From assembly GCF_004349145.1 (NCBI RefSeq), contig NZ_SMFO01000006.1, positions 62,001 through 126,000 on the forward strand: a DNA stretch of 64,000 nt. Direction: 5' to 3'. This DNA is from Flavobacterium hiemivividum. GTDB lineage: Bacteria; Bacteroidota; Bacteroidia; Flavobacteriales; Flavobacteriaceae. The notes under the pieces were generated by a model. The model was not told the DNA's origin and did not search any database. It worked only from the letters and a program-made list of their open reading frames with translations. Of the stretch, positions 36,043-45,954 are shown piece after piece. Position numbers and translations under genes: made by a program. The number at the start of each line of letters is the position of its first letter. Position 1 is the first letter of the stretch.

Positions 36043-36050
36043 CAAAAGTA
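36043..36050 (-). promoter_or_regulatory. Promoter -7 box of the ilv leader
   Basis: On the minus strand TACTTTTG matches TAnnTTTG, 18 nt before the leader peptide ATG. It gives ilvDBNC a promoter separate from leuAB. Confidence 0.7.
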
Positions 36051-36136
36051 TAAAAACCTTTAGTTCTAAAAAAATTTAAATTCAATATTTTATCAGTTTT
36101 TCTGTTATTAATTGCAACTATTTAACATTTATACCG

Positions 36137-37255
36137 TTAAACAATTGTTGACTGACCTATTTGTACATTATCGTTATTAAAATACAGTAAATCGTCTTTA
36201 TTGAAAATAAAATTAGAAATAAACTCTCCGATTTCATTTGTTCCAAATTTAGAATCCGCATTCAAATCAGTTGTTAAAACGCCATAACCTATAGCAATTT
36301 CGACACCTTCATATATTTTTTTAGCTTCTTCATGAAGACCAAAATGCTCTAGCAACATCGCTGCAGATAATATGGAAGCGATTGGGTTTGCAGTGTTTTT
36401 CCCTTTAGCTTGCGGATTATATCCGTGTATTGGTTCAAATAAAGCATTAGTAGTTCCTAATGAAGCTGAGGCTAATAATCCAATAGAACCAGTTATTACA
36501 CTAGCTTCATCTGATAAAATATCTCCAAATAAGTTCTCTGTCAAAATAACATCAAACTGTCGTGGATTAAGAATAATTTGCATCGCGGCATTATCTACAT
36601 ACAAGAAATCTAAGGCTACATCCGGATAATTTTCGCTAACCGTTTTCACGACTCTTCTCCATAAACGGGAAGTTTCAAGAACATTAGATTTATCAATCAA
36701 AGTCAATTTTTTTCTTCTGTTTTGAGCCGACTTAAAAGCCAAGTGAGCAATTCTCGCAATTTCTACTTCTGAATACTCACATAAATCAGAAGCTATAGTT
36801 CCTGAATCATTTAATTTTTTCTCTCCAAAATAAGAACCACCAGTCAATTCTCTAAAAATCACAATGTCAGTTCCTTCAATAATTTCTTTTTTCAAAGGAG
36901 AAGAATCTAATAAAGCTGTATATGGTTTTATGGGTCTAATGTTAGCAAAAAGACCTAATTCTTTTCTCAATCTTAATAAACCCTGCTCAGGACGCACTTT
37001 TGCATCTGGATTATTATCGTATTTTGGATCGCCGATAGCACCAAACAAAACCGCATCTGTATTAAGACAAAGGTTTAATGTTTGCTCAGGAAGTGCGCTT
37101 CCCGTTTTATCTATAGCAATAGCTCCAATGAATGCATCTTCAAAAACAATTTCATGCTCGTACACAGTACCGATAGCGTGTAATACTTTTTTCGCCTGTA
37201 AGATCACCTCAGGACCTATACCGTCTCCGGATAATACTGCTATTTTTAAATTCAT
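36137..37255 (-). CDS. leuB: 3-isopropylmalate dehydrogenase
   Basis: A 372-residue NAD-dependent beta-decarboxylating dehydrogenase of leucine synthesis. GDGIGPEV at the N-terminus, the substrate motif LLRLRKELGLFANIRP, the metal-binding VDNAAMQIILNPRQFDVILTENLFGDILSDEAS, and PIHGYNPQAKGKNTANP for NAD identify LeuB. It is 12 bp after leuA on the same strand. leuC and leuD are not adjacent. Confidence 0.96.
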   Translation of the reverse strand: MNLKIAVLSGDGIGPEVILQAKKVLHAIGTVYEHEIVFEDAFIGAIAIDKTGSALPEQTLNLCLNTDAVLFGAIGDPKYDNNPDAKVRPEQGLLRLRKELGLFANIRPIKPYTALLDSSPLKKEIIEGTDIVIFRELTGGSYFGEKKLNDSGTIASDLCEYSEVEIARIAHLAFKSAQNRRKKLTLIDKSNVLETSRLWRRVVKTVSENYPDVALDFLYVDNAAMQIILNPRQFDVILTENLFGDILSDEASVITGSIGLLASASLGTTNALFEPIHGYNPQAKGKNTANPIASILSAAMLLEHFGLHEEAKKIYEGVEIAIGYGVLTTDLNADSKFGTNEIGEFISNFIFNKDDLLYFNNDNVQIGQSTIV

Positions 37256-37267
37256 GGCGTTCGGTTA

Positions 37268-38449
<1,182 letters not shown>

Positions 38450-38478
38450 TTATTTAATGTAATTTCACATCTCGATAA

Positions 38479-38525
38479 CAAAGTTAGATTTCATTGGAGC
38501 GAAATAAAACTCCATTTAATGAAAT
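38479..38525 (-). promoter_or_regulatory. leuA promoter with overlapping inverted repeat
   Basis: On the minus strand the -7 box TAACTTTG lies at 38486-38479. Immediately upstream is an inverted repeat, ATTTCATTGGAG (38488-38499) with CTCCATTTAATGAAAT (38510-38525), interrupted by a small bulge. Its position over the -33 region suggests a repressor or activator site shared with the divergent gene at 38598. Confidence 0.6.
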
Positions 38526-38597
38526 ATACTGTTTATAAAGCCAGTAAAAACTTTGTAAACTACTGAAGAATATACAATTAAGCTCCAATTTTATACA

Positions 38598-40142
38598 ATG
38601 GCTAACCATCAAAAAGATTTTTTATTCGTATTAATTAAATCATTATCAAAGTCGGAAAAACGACAATTTAAGATTTTTGCAAGCCGACTTGAGGCAAGTT
38701 CGAATACAAAATTTATAGAATTATTTAATATCTTAGACAAATCTGAAGCCTATGATGAGAAACTTATTTTAAAGAGTGGAATCATCAAAAAAGTACAACT
38801 ATCGAATCTAAAATCGTATTTATACAAACAAATCCTAGTGAGTATTCGATTGAATATTCCAAGTCAAAATGTTCGTTATCAACTAAGAGAACAAATTGAT
38901 TTTGCAACAATTTTGTATAATAAAGGCTTGTACAAACAGAGTTTGAAAATTTTAGACAAGACAAAGATTAACGCATTAGAAAACGACGAAAAATATATCG
39001 CTTTTGAAATTGTAGAATTCGAAAAATTAATTGAATCACAATACATCACCCGAAGTATTCAAGGACGTGCAGATGAATTAGTAATTCAGGCCAAGGAATT
39101 AAACTATCGTAATACCATTTCAAGTAAATTATCTAATTTGTCACTGCAACTTTACGGCATAATGCTAAAAACTGGCTATGTAAAAAGTGACGAAGACCAG
39201 CAGTATATCGACACTTATTTCCATAAGCATATTGCTAAATTTGATGAAAATAAATTTGGTTTTCGAGAGAAATATTGGTTTTACAATGCAAACCTATGGC
39301 ATAGTTTTTTAGTCCAGGACTTTTTAGGGAGTTACAAATATGCCTACAAATGGGTTACGCTGTTTTATGATAATCCAAACATGATTTATTTGAATCCGGT
39401 ATTTTTCATAAAAGGAAATCACTATTTGCTGGAGTCCTTATTTATGTTGAAGTACAAATCTAAATTTAAAAAATACCTACTCAAACTAGAGGAGACGATT
39501 CAAGACCAACGTTTTCCAGTTAATGATAATATAGCATCATTGTCTTTCCTTTACTTGTACAACAATAAATTAAACTACCACATAATGGATGGTACATTCG
39601 AAGAAAGTGAGTATTTAATTCCAGAAGTGTTAGAGAAGATTAAAGTACATAGCGAACATCTTGACGAACATCACGAAATGATGTTTTACTATAAAATTGC
39701 GTGCATCTATTTTGGAACTGAAAAGTATGCCGAATCAATTCACTATTTAGAGAAGATAATAAACAATAAAAACCTCATCATGCGTGAGGATTTAATGTGT
39801 TTTGCCCGCCTGTTATATCTAATAGTGCATTACGAAATGGGGAAAGATTTTAATTTAGAGTCCCAACTAAAAAGCACCTACAAATTTTTATTGAAAATGA
39901 ATGACATGCATGAAGTGCAGAAAGAAATCATTCGATTCATGAAAAACTTAAATTCGCTTTATCCAAGTGATATTAAAAAGGAATTTGTAAAAATGAGAGC
40001 GCGCTTTATTGAATTAGAGAAAAATACTTATGAGAAAAGAGCTTTTAATTACTTAGATATTATTTCTTGGTTAGAAAGTAAAATTGAAAATAGAAAAATT
40101 GCTGATATTATTCGAGAAAAAGCAAAACTAAGTAACCGCTAA
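38598..40142 (+). CDS. Conserved hypothetical cytoplasmic protein, helical repeat
   Basis: A 514-residue protein of unknown function. No signal peptide or membrane segment. It is rich in Lys, Leu and Tyr and almost entirely helical, with TPR-like pairs such as YNKGLYKQSLKILDKTK, KIACIYFGTEKYAESIHYLEKII and RAFNYLDIISWLESKI. It begins MANHQKDFLFVLIKSLSKSEKRQFKIF. It is divergent from leuA, sharing its 148-bp promoter region with an inverted repeat. A scaffold role is plausible for a TPR-like protein, but no function can be assigned. Confidence 0.8.
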   Translation: MANHQKDFLFVLIKSLSKSEKRQFKIFASRLEASSNTKFIELFNILDKSEAYDEKLILKSGIIKKVQLSNLKSYLYKQILVSIRLNIPSQNVRYQLREQIDFATILYNKGLYKQSLKILDKTKINALENDEKYIAFEIVEFEKLIESQYITRSIQGRADELVIQAKELNYRNTISSKLSNLSLQLYGIMLKTGYVKSDEDQQYIDTYFHKHIAKFDENKFGFREKYWFYNANLWHSFLVQDFLGSYKYAYKWVTLFYDNPNMIYLNPVFFIKGNHYLLESLFMLKYKSKFKKYLLKLEETIQDQRFPVNDNIASLSFLYLYNNKLNYHIMDGTFEESEYLIPEVLEKIKVHSEHLDEHHEMMFYYKIACIYFGTEKYAESIHYLEKIINNKNLIMREDLMCFARLLYLIVHYEMGKDFNLESQLKSTYKFLLKMNDMHEVQKEIIRFMKNLNSLYPSDIKKEFVKMRARFIELEKNTYEKRAFNYLDIISWLESKIENRKIADIIREKAKLSNR

Positions 40143-40179
40143 AAATAAAAAGGAATAGCGGAGATTTACAGTTAAAAAA

Positions 40180-40210
40180 GAGTCCGCCTAAATTAATTTT
40201 AAGCGGACTC
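40180..40210. terminator. Bidirectional terminator
   Basis: GAGTCCGC (40180-40187) pairs with GCGGACTC (40203-40210), extended by AT pairs in the loop, with A-run before and six T after. It ends both the TPR-like gene and the small converging gene at 40222. Confidence 0.9.
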
Positions 40211-40221
40211 GTTTTTTATGA

Positions 40222-40446
40222 TTATTTAAATTCTTTTCGTGCCCTAATAATGTCTTCAAAAGAGCTGCACTTTACGAATTCTTGTTCGCCATCTATCGTA
40301 AATGGTAAATAGATAAATTCCACTTCAGATAAGTCTTCCTTTAAATAAAAAGCCATATCATCCAATTTATAAAACCATTCTTTATCAAATTGCACTTTAT
40401 TTATAGTGGCGTCTTTCAGTATTAATTTTTCATTTAAAGGCTTCAT
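40222..40446 (-). CDS. Small conserved-type hypothetical protein
   Basis: A 74-residue acidic protein, MKPLNEKLILKDATINKVQFDKEWFYKLDDMAFYLKE and onward, without signal peptide or membrane segment. One Cys (VKCSSFEDII). It has a promoter box and a terminator of its own, and its frame is free of better alternatives, so it is probably real. I do not recognise the family. Confidence 0.7.
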   Translation of the reverse strand: MKPLNEKLILKDATINKVQFDKEWFYKLDDMAFYLKEDLSEVEFIYLPFTIDGEQEFVKCSSFEDIIRARKEFK

Positions 40447-40481
40447 TCTTGGAATAAAATATAAGGTTGTATTTTTTTTTA

Positions 40482-40489
40482 CAAAACTA
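40482..40489 (-). promoter_or_regulatory. Promoter -7 box of the 74-residue protein gene
   Basis: TAGTTTTG on the minus strand, matching TAnnTTTG, 35 nt before the start codon. Confidence 0.5.
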
Positions 40490-40685
40490 CGTTATGATAG
40501 CCTAGTTCCCAAATTATCGTAAAATGAACTTACACATTCGTCCTAACAAAGGAATCGTTTCTATAAATGCGACAATTACGATATTTTTTTTCAAACTAAC
40601 ATTGTTGCAGTGTCTTAGTCTTTCAAAATTAAAAGTTTTTGTTTCAACATTCTACTGCAAAAGTAATTACTACGTTTTAATAGTT

Positions 40686-40693
40686 TAATTTTG
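40686..40693 (+). promoter_or_regulatory. Promoter -7 box of the 38-residue membrane protein
   Basis: TAATTTTG matches TAnnTTTG and lies 35 nt before the ATG at 40729. Confidence 0.5.
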
Positions 40694-40728
40694 ATAGGAA
40701 CAGAAATACTAATTAAAAAACTTAAACC

Positions 40729-40845
40729 ATGAACGGATTTTTCAAGACAATAATAGCAGGTTACGGAGCAAAAAAACTAGGTGGTGGATGCATAGGAACC
40801 ATTATCTTGTTTATAATAATCTATTGGATATTAGGAATGTTTTAG
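40729..40845 (+). CDS. Small single-span membrane protein, 38 residues
   Basis: A 38-codon ORF: an amphipathic, basic N-terminus (MNGFFKTIIAGYGAKKLGGG) followed by CIGTIILFIIIYWILGMF, a clear membrane helix. It has its own -7 promoter box and occupies an otherwise empty 430-bp intergenic region. The GAKKLGGGC segment before the helix looks constrained. Function unknown; it may be a small inner-membrane regulator of the kind often missed by gene finders. Confidence 0.65.
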   Translation: MNGFFKTIIAGYGAKKLGGGCIGTIILFIIIYWILGMF

Positions 40846-40876
40846 CATAGTAAAAACAACTAAATGCTGAATCGAT

Positions 40877-42625
40877 TTACTTTTTTATCTCTTTCAGCAT
40901 TAGTTCTTTGATGTATTTTACAGGAGCACTTCCGTAGCTCAAAAATTTCTCATGAAATTGTTTGAGGTTAAAAGTAGCTCCTTGCTCCTTTTTGAGCATT
41001 TCTCTAAAATCATAAATTTCAGTGTAGCCTGTAAAATAAGAACTAAGTTGAACCTGTGATAAATTCACACGACTCCATTTCCCTTCAGCCTCTGCTTGCT
41101 GCTGAAAAGCTTCATTTATCAATAAATACATAGCTTCATCCTTAGTCATGTTTTTTGTGTGAACGCTATAATCTAAAATAGCATTGCAAGTCGTTCTTAG
41201 ATTCCACTTATAATACATCAACCACATTTCGGCTGAGTTTTTGTATCCGCTTTCTAACATCATTCTTTCGGTATAAACCGCCCAACCTTCTACCATCGCT
41301 CCATTTCCAAAAATTGCTTTAATGAGACTTGGAGATTGATTGCTATAGACTAGTTGCGTATAATGTCCTGGAATTGCCTCATGAATATTTAGAATTTGTA
41401 AAATATAATCATTGTATTCTCTTAAGTAGCTCTCTGATTTCTCTGCACTCCAACCAGACATACTCCCTACATTATAATATGTATTGGCATTTTTATCATA
41501 AGGTCCCGGTGCCGAAATAGATGCTCCTGCAACACCAGCCATGTAAGCTGGTTCTTTGCGCACAACCAATGGTTTTGAAGGATCGATATAAAGTAAATCT
41601 TTTTCTTTTACATAGGCCTCGAGCTCAGGAATTTGTTTCTCTATCTCCGATTGGAATTTAGCTGGCGTCGTATGCTGAAGCGAAATCTTATCGATTACCA
41701 TTTTGATAAGTTGTAATTTATCCGCTGGCTTAGGCGTTGATTTCATATATTTTGGCCACAAAGTGTCGGCCAAAGCAAACATTTTTCCGTGCAAATCTTT
41801 TTTATGATCCACTGCCTTTTTAAAAATAGTATCAGCACTATAGCTGGACTGAATATCCAAATCAAATTTTTCAGCGTATAATTTACTGCCTAATCGAAAA
41901 GAACGTGGTGTTTTATTGTCTAAATCCTTCAACCAATTCGTATAAACAATAATTGCATTCACGGCTGTTTTTGCTTTTCCTCTAATTTCTTTTTTCTCAG
42001 CATTAGATAGTTTACTTTTTGCCAAAGCAGCAATCAAATCTTTTTCAAATACAGAAATTCCTCCTAAATTCTGCGAAATCGCAAGTGCAGTATGCTCTAA
42101 AGTGGGATTTTTAATGTTTGCTTTTGCTGCTTCGTAATAAGCCGGAATTGCATTCATTTTAATATTGAAGTTATGCAAACGAACATCTAAATCATCATAT
42201 TTCCCATTTAAGATTTCAGCAAAAGCACCACTTACATTATATTCTGCCGGATTCCATTCGTAAGATCTTAGTTTGTTGATATAGAATATGGAGCTTTTTA
42301 ATTGATTTTGTATCATATAGAAATCAATAATATTATTATCCGAAAGATTTTTCAAAGGATAATTTTGAAGAGAATCCAGGTGCGCGTGAGCAAAATCCAA
42401 CTGTCTTTTTCTATACACGGAGTCCGAAACCACCAAAACACTATCCAGCTTATGATATCCTTGATTAGCAGCCCAATATGGATACAATTCCCATAGAGAA
42501 GTAACAAAGTTTTCTTTGTAATTTTCGAAGTTCTTATTTAGATCTTTTGGAGTTACAGCTTCCTCTTTTTTCTGACAAGAAAAAAGTAAAACAAGGAACA
42601 AAATGGAGACGATAGATTTTTTCAT
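40877..42625 (-). CDS. DUF885 family lipoprotein, putative metallopeptidase
   Basis: A 582-residue lipoprotein with lipobox LLFSC, Cys17, and a Lys/Glu-rich linker. The DUF885 core is mostly helical and includes HEAIPGHYTQL around residue 413, an HExxPGH zinc-like motif, then GWAVYTERMMLESGY with a likely third ligand Glu. This resembles the fold of M3/M32-type peptidases. It is probably anchored facing the periplasm or surface and digests peptides; the substrate is unproven. It lies downstream of the E1 dehydrogenase but behind a terminator. Confidence 0.87.
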   Translation of the reverse strand: MKKSIVSILFLVLLFSCQKKEEAVTPKDLNKNFENYKENFVTSLWELYPYWAANQGYHKLDSVLVVSDSVYRKRQLDFAHAHLDSLQNYPLKNLSDNNIIDFYMIQNQLKSSIFYINKLRSYEWNPAEYNVSGAFAEILNGKYDDLDVRLHNFNIKMNAIPAYYEAAKANIKNPTLEHTALAISQNLGGISVFEKDLIAALAKSKLSNAEKKEIRGKAKTAVNAIIVYTNWLKDLDNKTPRSFRLGSKLYAEKFDLDIQSSYSADTIFKKAVDHKKDLHGKMFALADTLWPKYMKSTPKPADKLQLIKMVIDKISLQHTTPAKFQSEIEKQIPELEAYVKEKDLLYIDPSKPLVVRKEPAYMAGVAGASISAPGPYDKNANTYYNVGSMSGWSAEKSESYLREYNDYILQILNIHEAIPGHYTQLVYSNQSPSLIKAIFGNGAMVEGWAVYTERMMLESGYKNSAEMWLMYYKWNLRTTCNAILDYSVHTKNMTKDEAMYLLINEAFQQQAEAEGKWSRVNLSQVQLSSYFTGYTEIYDFREMLKKEQGATFNLKQFHEKFLSYGSAPVKYIKELMLKEIKK

Positions 42626-42655
42626 TGGTATTTTTTAAGATTTTAAAGATAAAAA

Positions 42656-42682
42656 AAAATGCTATTCAATGAACAGCATTTT
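42656..42682 (-). terminator. Terminator of the E1 dehydrogenase gene
   Basis: AAAATGCT (42656-42663) pairs with AGCATTTT (42675-42682), with inner TTCA/TGAA. On the minus strand nine T's close it, 12 bp after the stop codon. Confidence 0.85.
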
Positions 42683-42693
42683 AAAATCGATAA

Positions 42694-44670
42694 CTAAAAC
42701 TCTAAAAGCTCCAATAAATCTTTTTCGAATCGGCCTTTCGGCAAATATTGATCTTCGAGTGCTTTTGTAAACGGAATCGGCGTGTCTAAACTAGCTACCC
42801 TTTTTACTGGTGCATCCAAATACTTAAAACATTCCTCCATAATCATCGCTGAGATATCACTGGCAACTCCACCAAACATGGAGTCTTCCTGATATATAAT
42901 TACTTTTCCAGTTTTCTTTACAGAAGCAAAAATAGCTTCGGTATCTAAAGGTTGAAGTGTTCTTAAATCGAGTACCTCTGCTGAAATTGTTGGGTTTTTA
43001 TCCAAAGTTTCTAATGCCCAATGCACGGCTGCTCCAAAAGCAATAATCGTCACCTCATTTCCTTCTTTCAATAAAGCCGCTTTACCTATTGGTAAGGTGT
43101 AATATTCTTTTGGCACCTCTTGATACACGCTACGATATAATTGTTTATGCTCAAAAAATAATACTGGATTTGGGTCATTAATAGAAGCATTTAACAATCC
43201 TTTTACATCATAAGGAAATGCTGGATAAACCACTTTTAAACCAGGAGTTTTAGTAAACCAAGCTTCGTTAGTCTGAGAATGAAAAGGTCCAGCTTGAGTT
43301 CCGCCACCGCAAGGCATTCGAACCACAACATCAGCATTTTCTAACCAGCGATAATGTGACTTGGCTAATAAGTTCACAATCGGGTTGAAACCTGTCGAGA
43401 CAAAATCAGCAAATTGCATTTCGACAATTGCCTTATATCCATTGATTGACAATCCCATTCCCGCAGACACTACAGCACTCTCGCAGATGGGAGTATTGAT
43501 CACTCTCTCTTTACCAAATTGCGTCACAAATCCATCGGTGATTTTAAAGGCACCACCGTATTCAGCAACATCCTGACCCATGATAACTAAATTATCATGA
43601 CGTTCCATCGACTGTTTTAAACTATTAGAAATCGCATCAATAAATCTTATTTTTTCTGTATCTGCAGAAGGACTGATTAACTCAGCATTGTAAGGTTTGT
43701 ATATATCATTTAATTCGCCCTCTAATGTTGCTTCAATTTCTGGTTCTGCATTGGCAATAGCCAGACTATCATCAATATCTTTTTTGATCTCGCTTCTTAG
43801 CGAATCATCAAAACCATCAGTTAGTATTCCGTTTTCTTTCAAAAAGCTACGGTAATTTTCTACAGGATCTTTCAATGACCATAAATCCATCAATTCTTGC
43901 GGAACATATTTAGTACCGCTCGCCTCTTCATGGCCACGCATTCTGAAGGTTTTGAACTCCAATAGAACTGGACGTGGTTTTTCAATCATCGAAATTTTCA
44001 ATTCTGACAATAAATTATATACCTCTAGAATGTTATTTCCATCAATAATATGACTTTCCATTCCGTACCCTTTTCCTTTGTCAGCGAGGTTTTCACAACG
44101 GTATTGCTCGTTTGTAGGTGTCGAAAGACCGTAACCATTATTCTCTATGACGAACATTACAGGCAATTCCCATACAGAAGCGATATTCAAAGACTCGTGA
44201 AAATCACCTTCAGAGGTAGCGCCTTCGCCGGTAAAAACTGCTGTAATTTTTCCATTTTTCTTTAGTTTGTTGGCTAATGCGATTCCGTCAGCAACTCCTA
44301 ATTGTGGGCCAAGATGTGAAATCATCCCAATGATTTTATATTCTTGGGTACCAAAATGAAAACTTCTGTCGCGTCCTTTGGTAAAACCATTAGCTTTTCC
44401 CTGCCACTGCGAGAACAAGCGGTACAAGGGAATATCGCGTCCGGTAAACACTCCCAAATTTCTATGCATCGGCAAAATGTATTCATCATTGTCCAAAACC
44501 GCCGTTACTCCCGCAGAAATGGCTTCTTGGCCAATTCCTGAAAACCACTTGGATACCTTTCCTTGCCTAATCAGGATTAGCATTTTCTCTTCGATAAGCC
44601 GTGGCTTAAGTATTCTTTTATATAAATCTAATAAGGTATCGTCAGTAAGGTTTTTTCTGTCAAAGTTCAT
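42694..44670 (-). CDS. Fused alpha-beta E1 component of a 2-oxoacid dehydrogenase
   Basis: A 658-residue thiamine-diphosphate enzyme. Residues 1 to about 330 are the E1 alpha part (GQEAISAGVTAVLDNDEYILPMHR, FTGEGATSEGDFHESLNIASVWELPVMFVIENNGYGLSTP, the ThDP/Mg motif). About 340-658 are the E1 beta part (GQDVAEYGGAFKITDGF, RMPCGGGTQAGPFHSQ, LEALDLRTLQPLDTE-like block). It decarboxylates a 2-oxoacid and passes the acyl group to E2 lipoate. The alpha-beta fusion is common in Bacteroidota and resembles branched-chain dehydrogenases; pyruvate is the alternative substrate. No E2 or E3 gene is adjacent. Confidence 0.92.
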   Translation of the reverse strand: MNFDRKNLTDDTLLDLYKRILKPRLIEEKMLILIRQGKVSKWFSGIGQEAISAGVTAVLDNDEYILPMHRNLGVFTGRDIPLYRLFSQWQGKANGFTKGRDRSFHFGTQEYKIIGMISHLGPQLGVADGIALANKLKKNGKITAVFTGEGATSEGDFHESLNIASVWELPVMFVIENNGYGLSTPTNEQYRCENLADKGKGYGMESHIIDGNNILEVYNLLSELKISMIEKPRPVLLEFKTFRMRGHEEASGTKYVPQELMDLWSLKDPVENYRSFLKENGILTDGFDDSLRSEIKKDIDDSLAIANAEPEIEATLEGELNDIYKPYNAELISPSADTEKIRFIDAISNSLKQSMERHDNLVIMGQDVAEYGGAFKITDGFVTQFGKERVINTPICESAVVSAGMGLSINGYKAIVEMQFADFVSTGFNPIVNLLAKSHYRWLENADVVVRMPCGGGTQAGPFHSQTNEAWFTKTPGLKVVYPAFPYDVKGLLNASINDPNPVLFFEHKQLYRSVYQEVPKEYYTLPIGKAALLKEGNEVTIIAFGAAVHWALETLDKNPTISAEVLDLRTLQPLDTEAIFASVKKTGKVIIYQEDSMFGGVASDISAMIMEECFKYLDAPVKRVASLDTPIPFTKALEDQYLPKGRFEKDLLELLEF

Positions 44671-44693
44671 TTGGTTGGTTTTAATACATAATC

Positions 44694-44701
44694 CAAAGAT
44701 A
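44694..44701 (-). promoter_or_regulatory. Promoter -7 box of the E1 dehydrogenase gene
   Basis: TATCTTTG on the minus strand, 23 nt before the ATG, matching TAnnTTTG. Confidence 0.55.
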
Positions 44702-44785
44702 AAAAAATATAACAGTTTTGGATAATTTTGTTATATTTTTTCATATTGTTTGTATCATTTAAAATTCTAGTATAAAATTATTTAA

Positions 44786-44793
44786 TACATTTG
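44786..44793 (+). promoter_or_regulatory. Promoter -7 box of the 2OG-Fe(II) oxygenase gene
   Basis: TACATTTG matches TAnnTTTG, 49 nt before the ATG at 44843. A short GC-rich palindrome, GGCCTTTAAGGCC, follows in the leader (44802-44814). Confidence 0.55.
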
Positions 44794-44842
44794 TATTTGC
44801 AGGCCTTTAAGGCCTTGTAAGTTATTAAAAAATAAGTATACT

Positions 44843-45793
44843 ATGCAAAACATTCCTAGTGTTGACTTGCGTGATTTCCTTTCGGACGACCCGAAACGTA
44901 AACAAAAATTTGTAAATGAAATCGGAAGTGCATTTGAAGACATTGGCTTCGTAGCACTAAAAGGTCACTTTTTAGATGATCAATTGGTAGAAGAGTTGTA
45001 CGGTGAAATTAGAAATTTCTTCGCATTACCCGTAGAAACAAAACGCAGCTATGAGATTCCAGGTATTGGAGGGCAAAGAGGTTATGTTTCTTTTGGAACA
45101 GAGCATGCCAAAGGTAGAAAAGAAGGGGATTTAAAAGAATTTTGGCATTTCGGTCAGTACGTGAGCGAAAATTCAAAATATGCTTCTGAATATCCTGAAA
45201 ATGTAGAGGTTAAAGAACTTCCTCGTTTTAATGCGGTAGGGAAAGAAGCCTACCAAATGCTTGAGAAAACTGGGGTATATGTGTTAAGAGCTTTAGCCCT
45301 ACGTTTAGGTTTAGATGAATTTTACTTTGACAATTATGCCAAGGACGGAAATTCGATTTTAAGACCTATCCATTATCCACCTATCACCTCAGAACCAGAA
45401 AACGCACTTCGTGCTGCTGCTCACGGAGATATTAACTTGATCACTCTTTTAATGGGAGCTCAAGGAAAAGGATTACAGGTTCAAAACCACAACGGAGAAT
45501 GGATTGACGCCATTGCTGAGCCGGATGAATTAGTAATAAACGTGGGAGACATGTTATCGCGTCACACTAACAATAAATTGAAATCTACAATTCATCAAGT
45601 GGTTAATCCGCCGAGAGAATTGTGGGGAACTTCAAGATATTCAGTTCCGTTTTTTATGCACCCTGTAAGTGATATGCCATTAAATTGTTTAGAAAACTGT
45701 ATTGATGCAGAAAATCCGAAACAGTTTGAAGATATTACCGCTGGTGATTATTTATACGAACGTTTAGTAGATTTAGGACTAATTAAAAAATAA
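44843..45793 (+). CDS. 2-oxoglutarate/Fe(II)-dependent oxygenase, isopenicillin N synthase family
   Basis: A 316-residue non-heme iron oxygenase. The N-terminal DIOX_N domain (about 5-110) starts IPSVDLRDFL. The double-stranded beta-helix holds His194 and Asp196 (AAAHGDINLITLLMG), His251 (STIHQVVNP) and the oxoglutarate-binding Arg265/Ser267 (SRYSVPFF). All iron and cosubstrate ligands are present, so it should be active. The substrate is unknown; a metabolic hydroxylase is the conservative reading. Monocistronic, with its own promoter and terminator. Confidence 0.92.
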   Translation: MQNIPSVDLRDFLSDDPKRKQKFVNEIGSAFEDIGFVALKGHFLDDQLVEELYGEIRNFFALPVETKRSYEIPGIGGQRGYVSFGTEHAKGRKEGDLKEFWHFGQYVSENSKYASEYPENVEVKELPRFNAVGKEAYQMLEKTGVYVLRALALRLGLDEFYFDNYAKDGNSILRPIHYPPITSEPENALRAAAHGDINLITLLMGAQGKGLQVQNHNGEWIDAIAEPDELVINVGDMLSRHTNNKLKSTIHQVVNPPRELWGTSRYSVPFFMHPVSDMPLNCLENCIDAENPKQFEDITAGDYLYERLVDLGLIKK

Positions 45794-45815
45794 TCTTTAA
45801 ATTCATCCTATCTGT

Positions 45816-45849
45816 AAAAAGACATTAGGTGTATGCTTAATGTCTTTTT
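45816..45849 (+). terminator. Terminator of the oxygenase gene
   Basis: AAAAAGACATTA (45816-45827) pairs with TAATGTCTTTTT (45838-45849), a perfect 12-bp stem followed by more T. Confidence 0.9.
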
Positions 45850-45954
45850 CCTTTTTTATCATTTAAAAATTATGGTTTAATGACAAAAGGTTAACGAACA
45901 TAAAATGCAATTTAGAAGACTCCGGTCAATCAGCATTCATCAAATAAATACAAC

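Noticed and set aside
38450..38597. A leucine-rich leader peptide before leuA
   Set aside because: The promoter box is only about 30 nt from the leuA start, leaving no room for a leader ORF and terminator.
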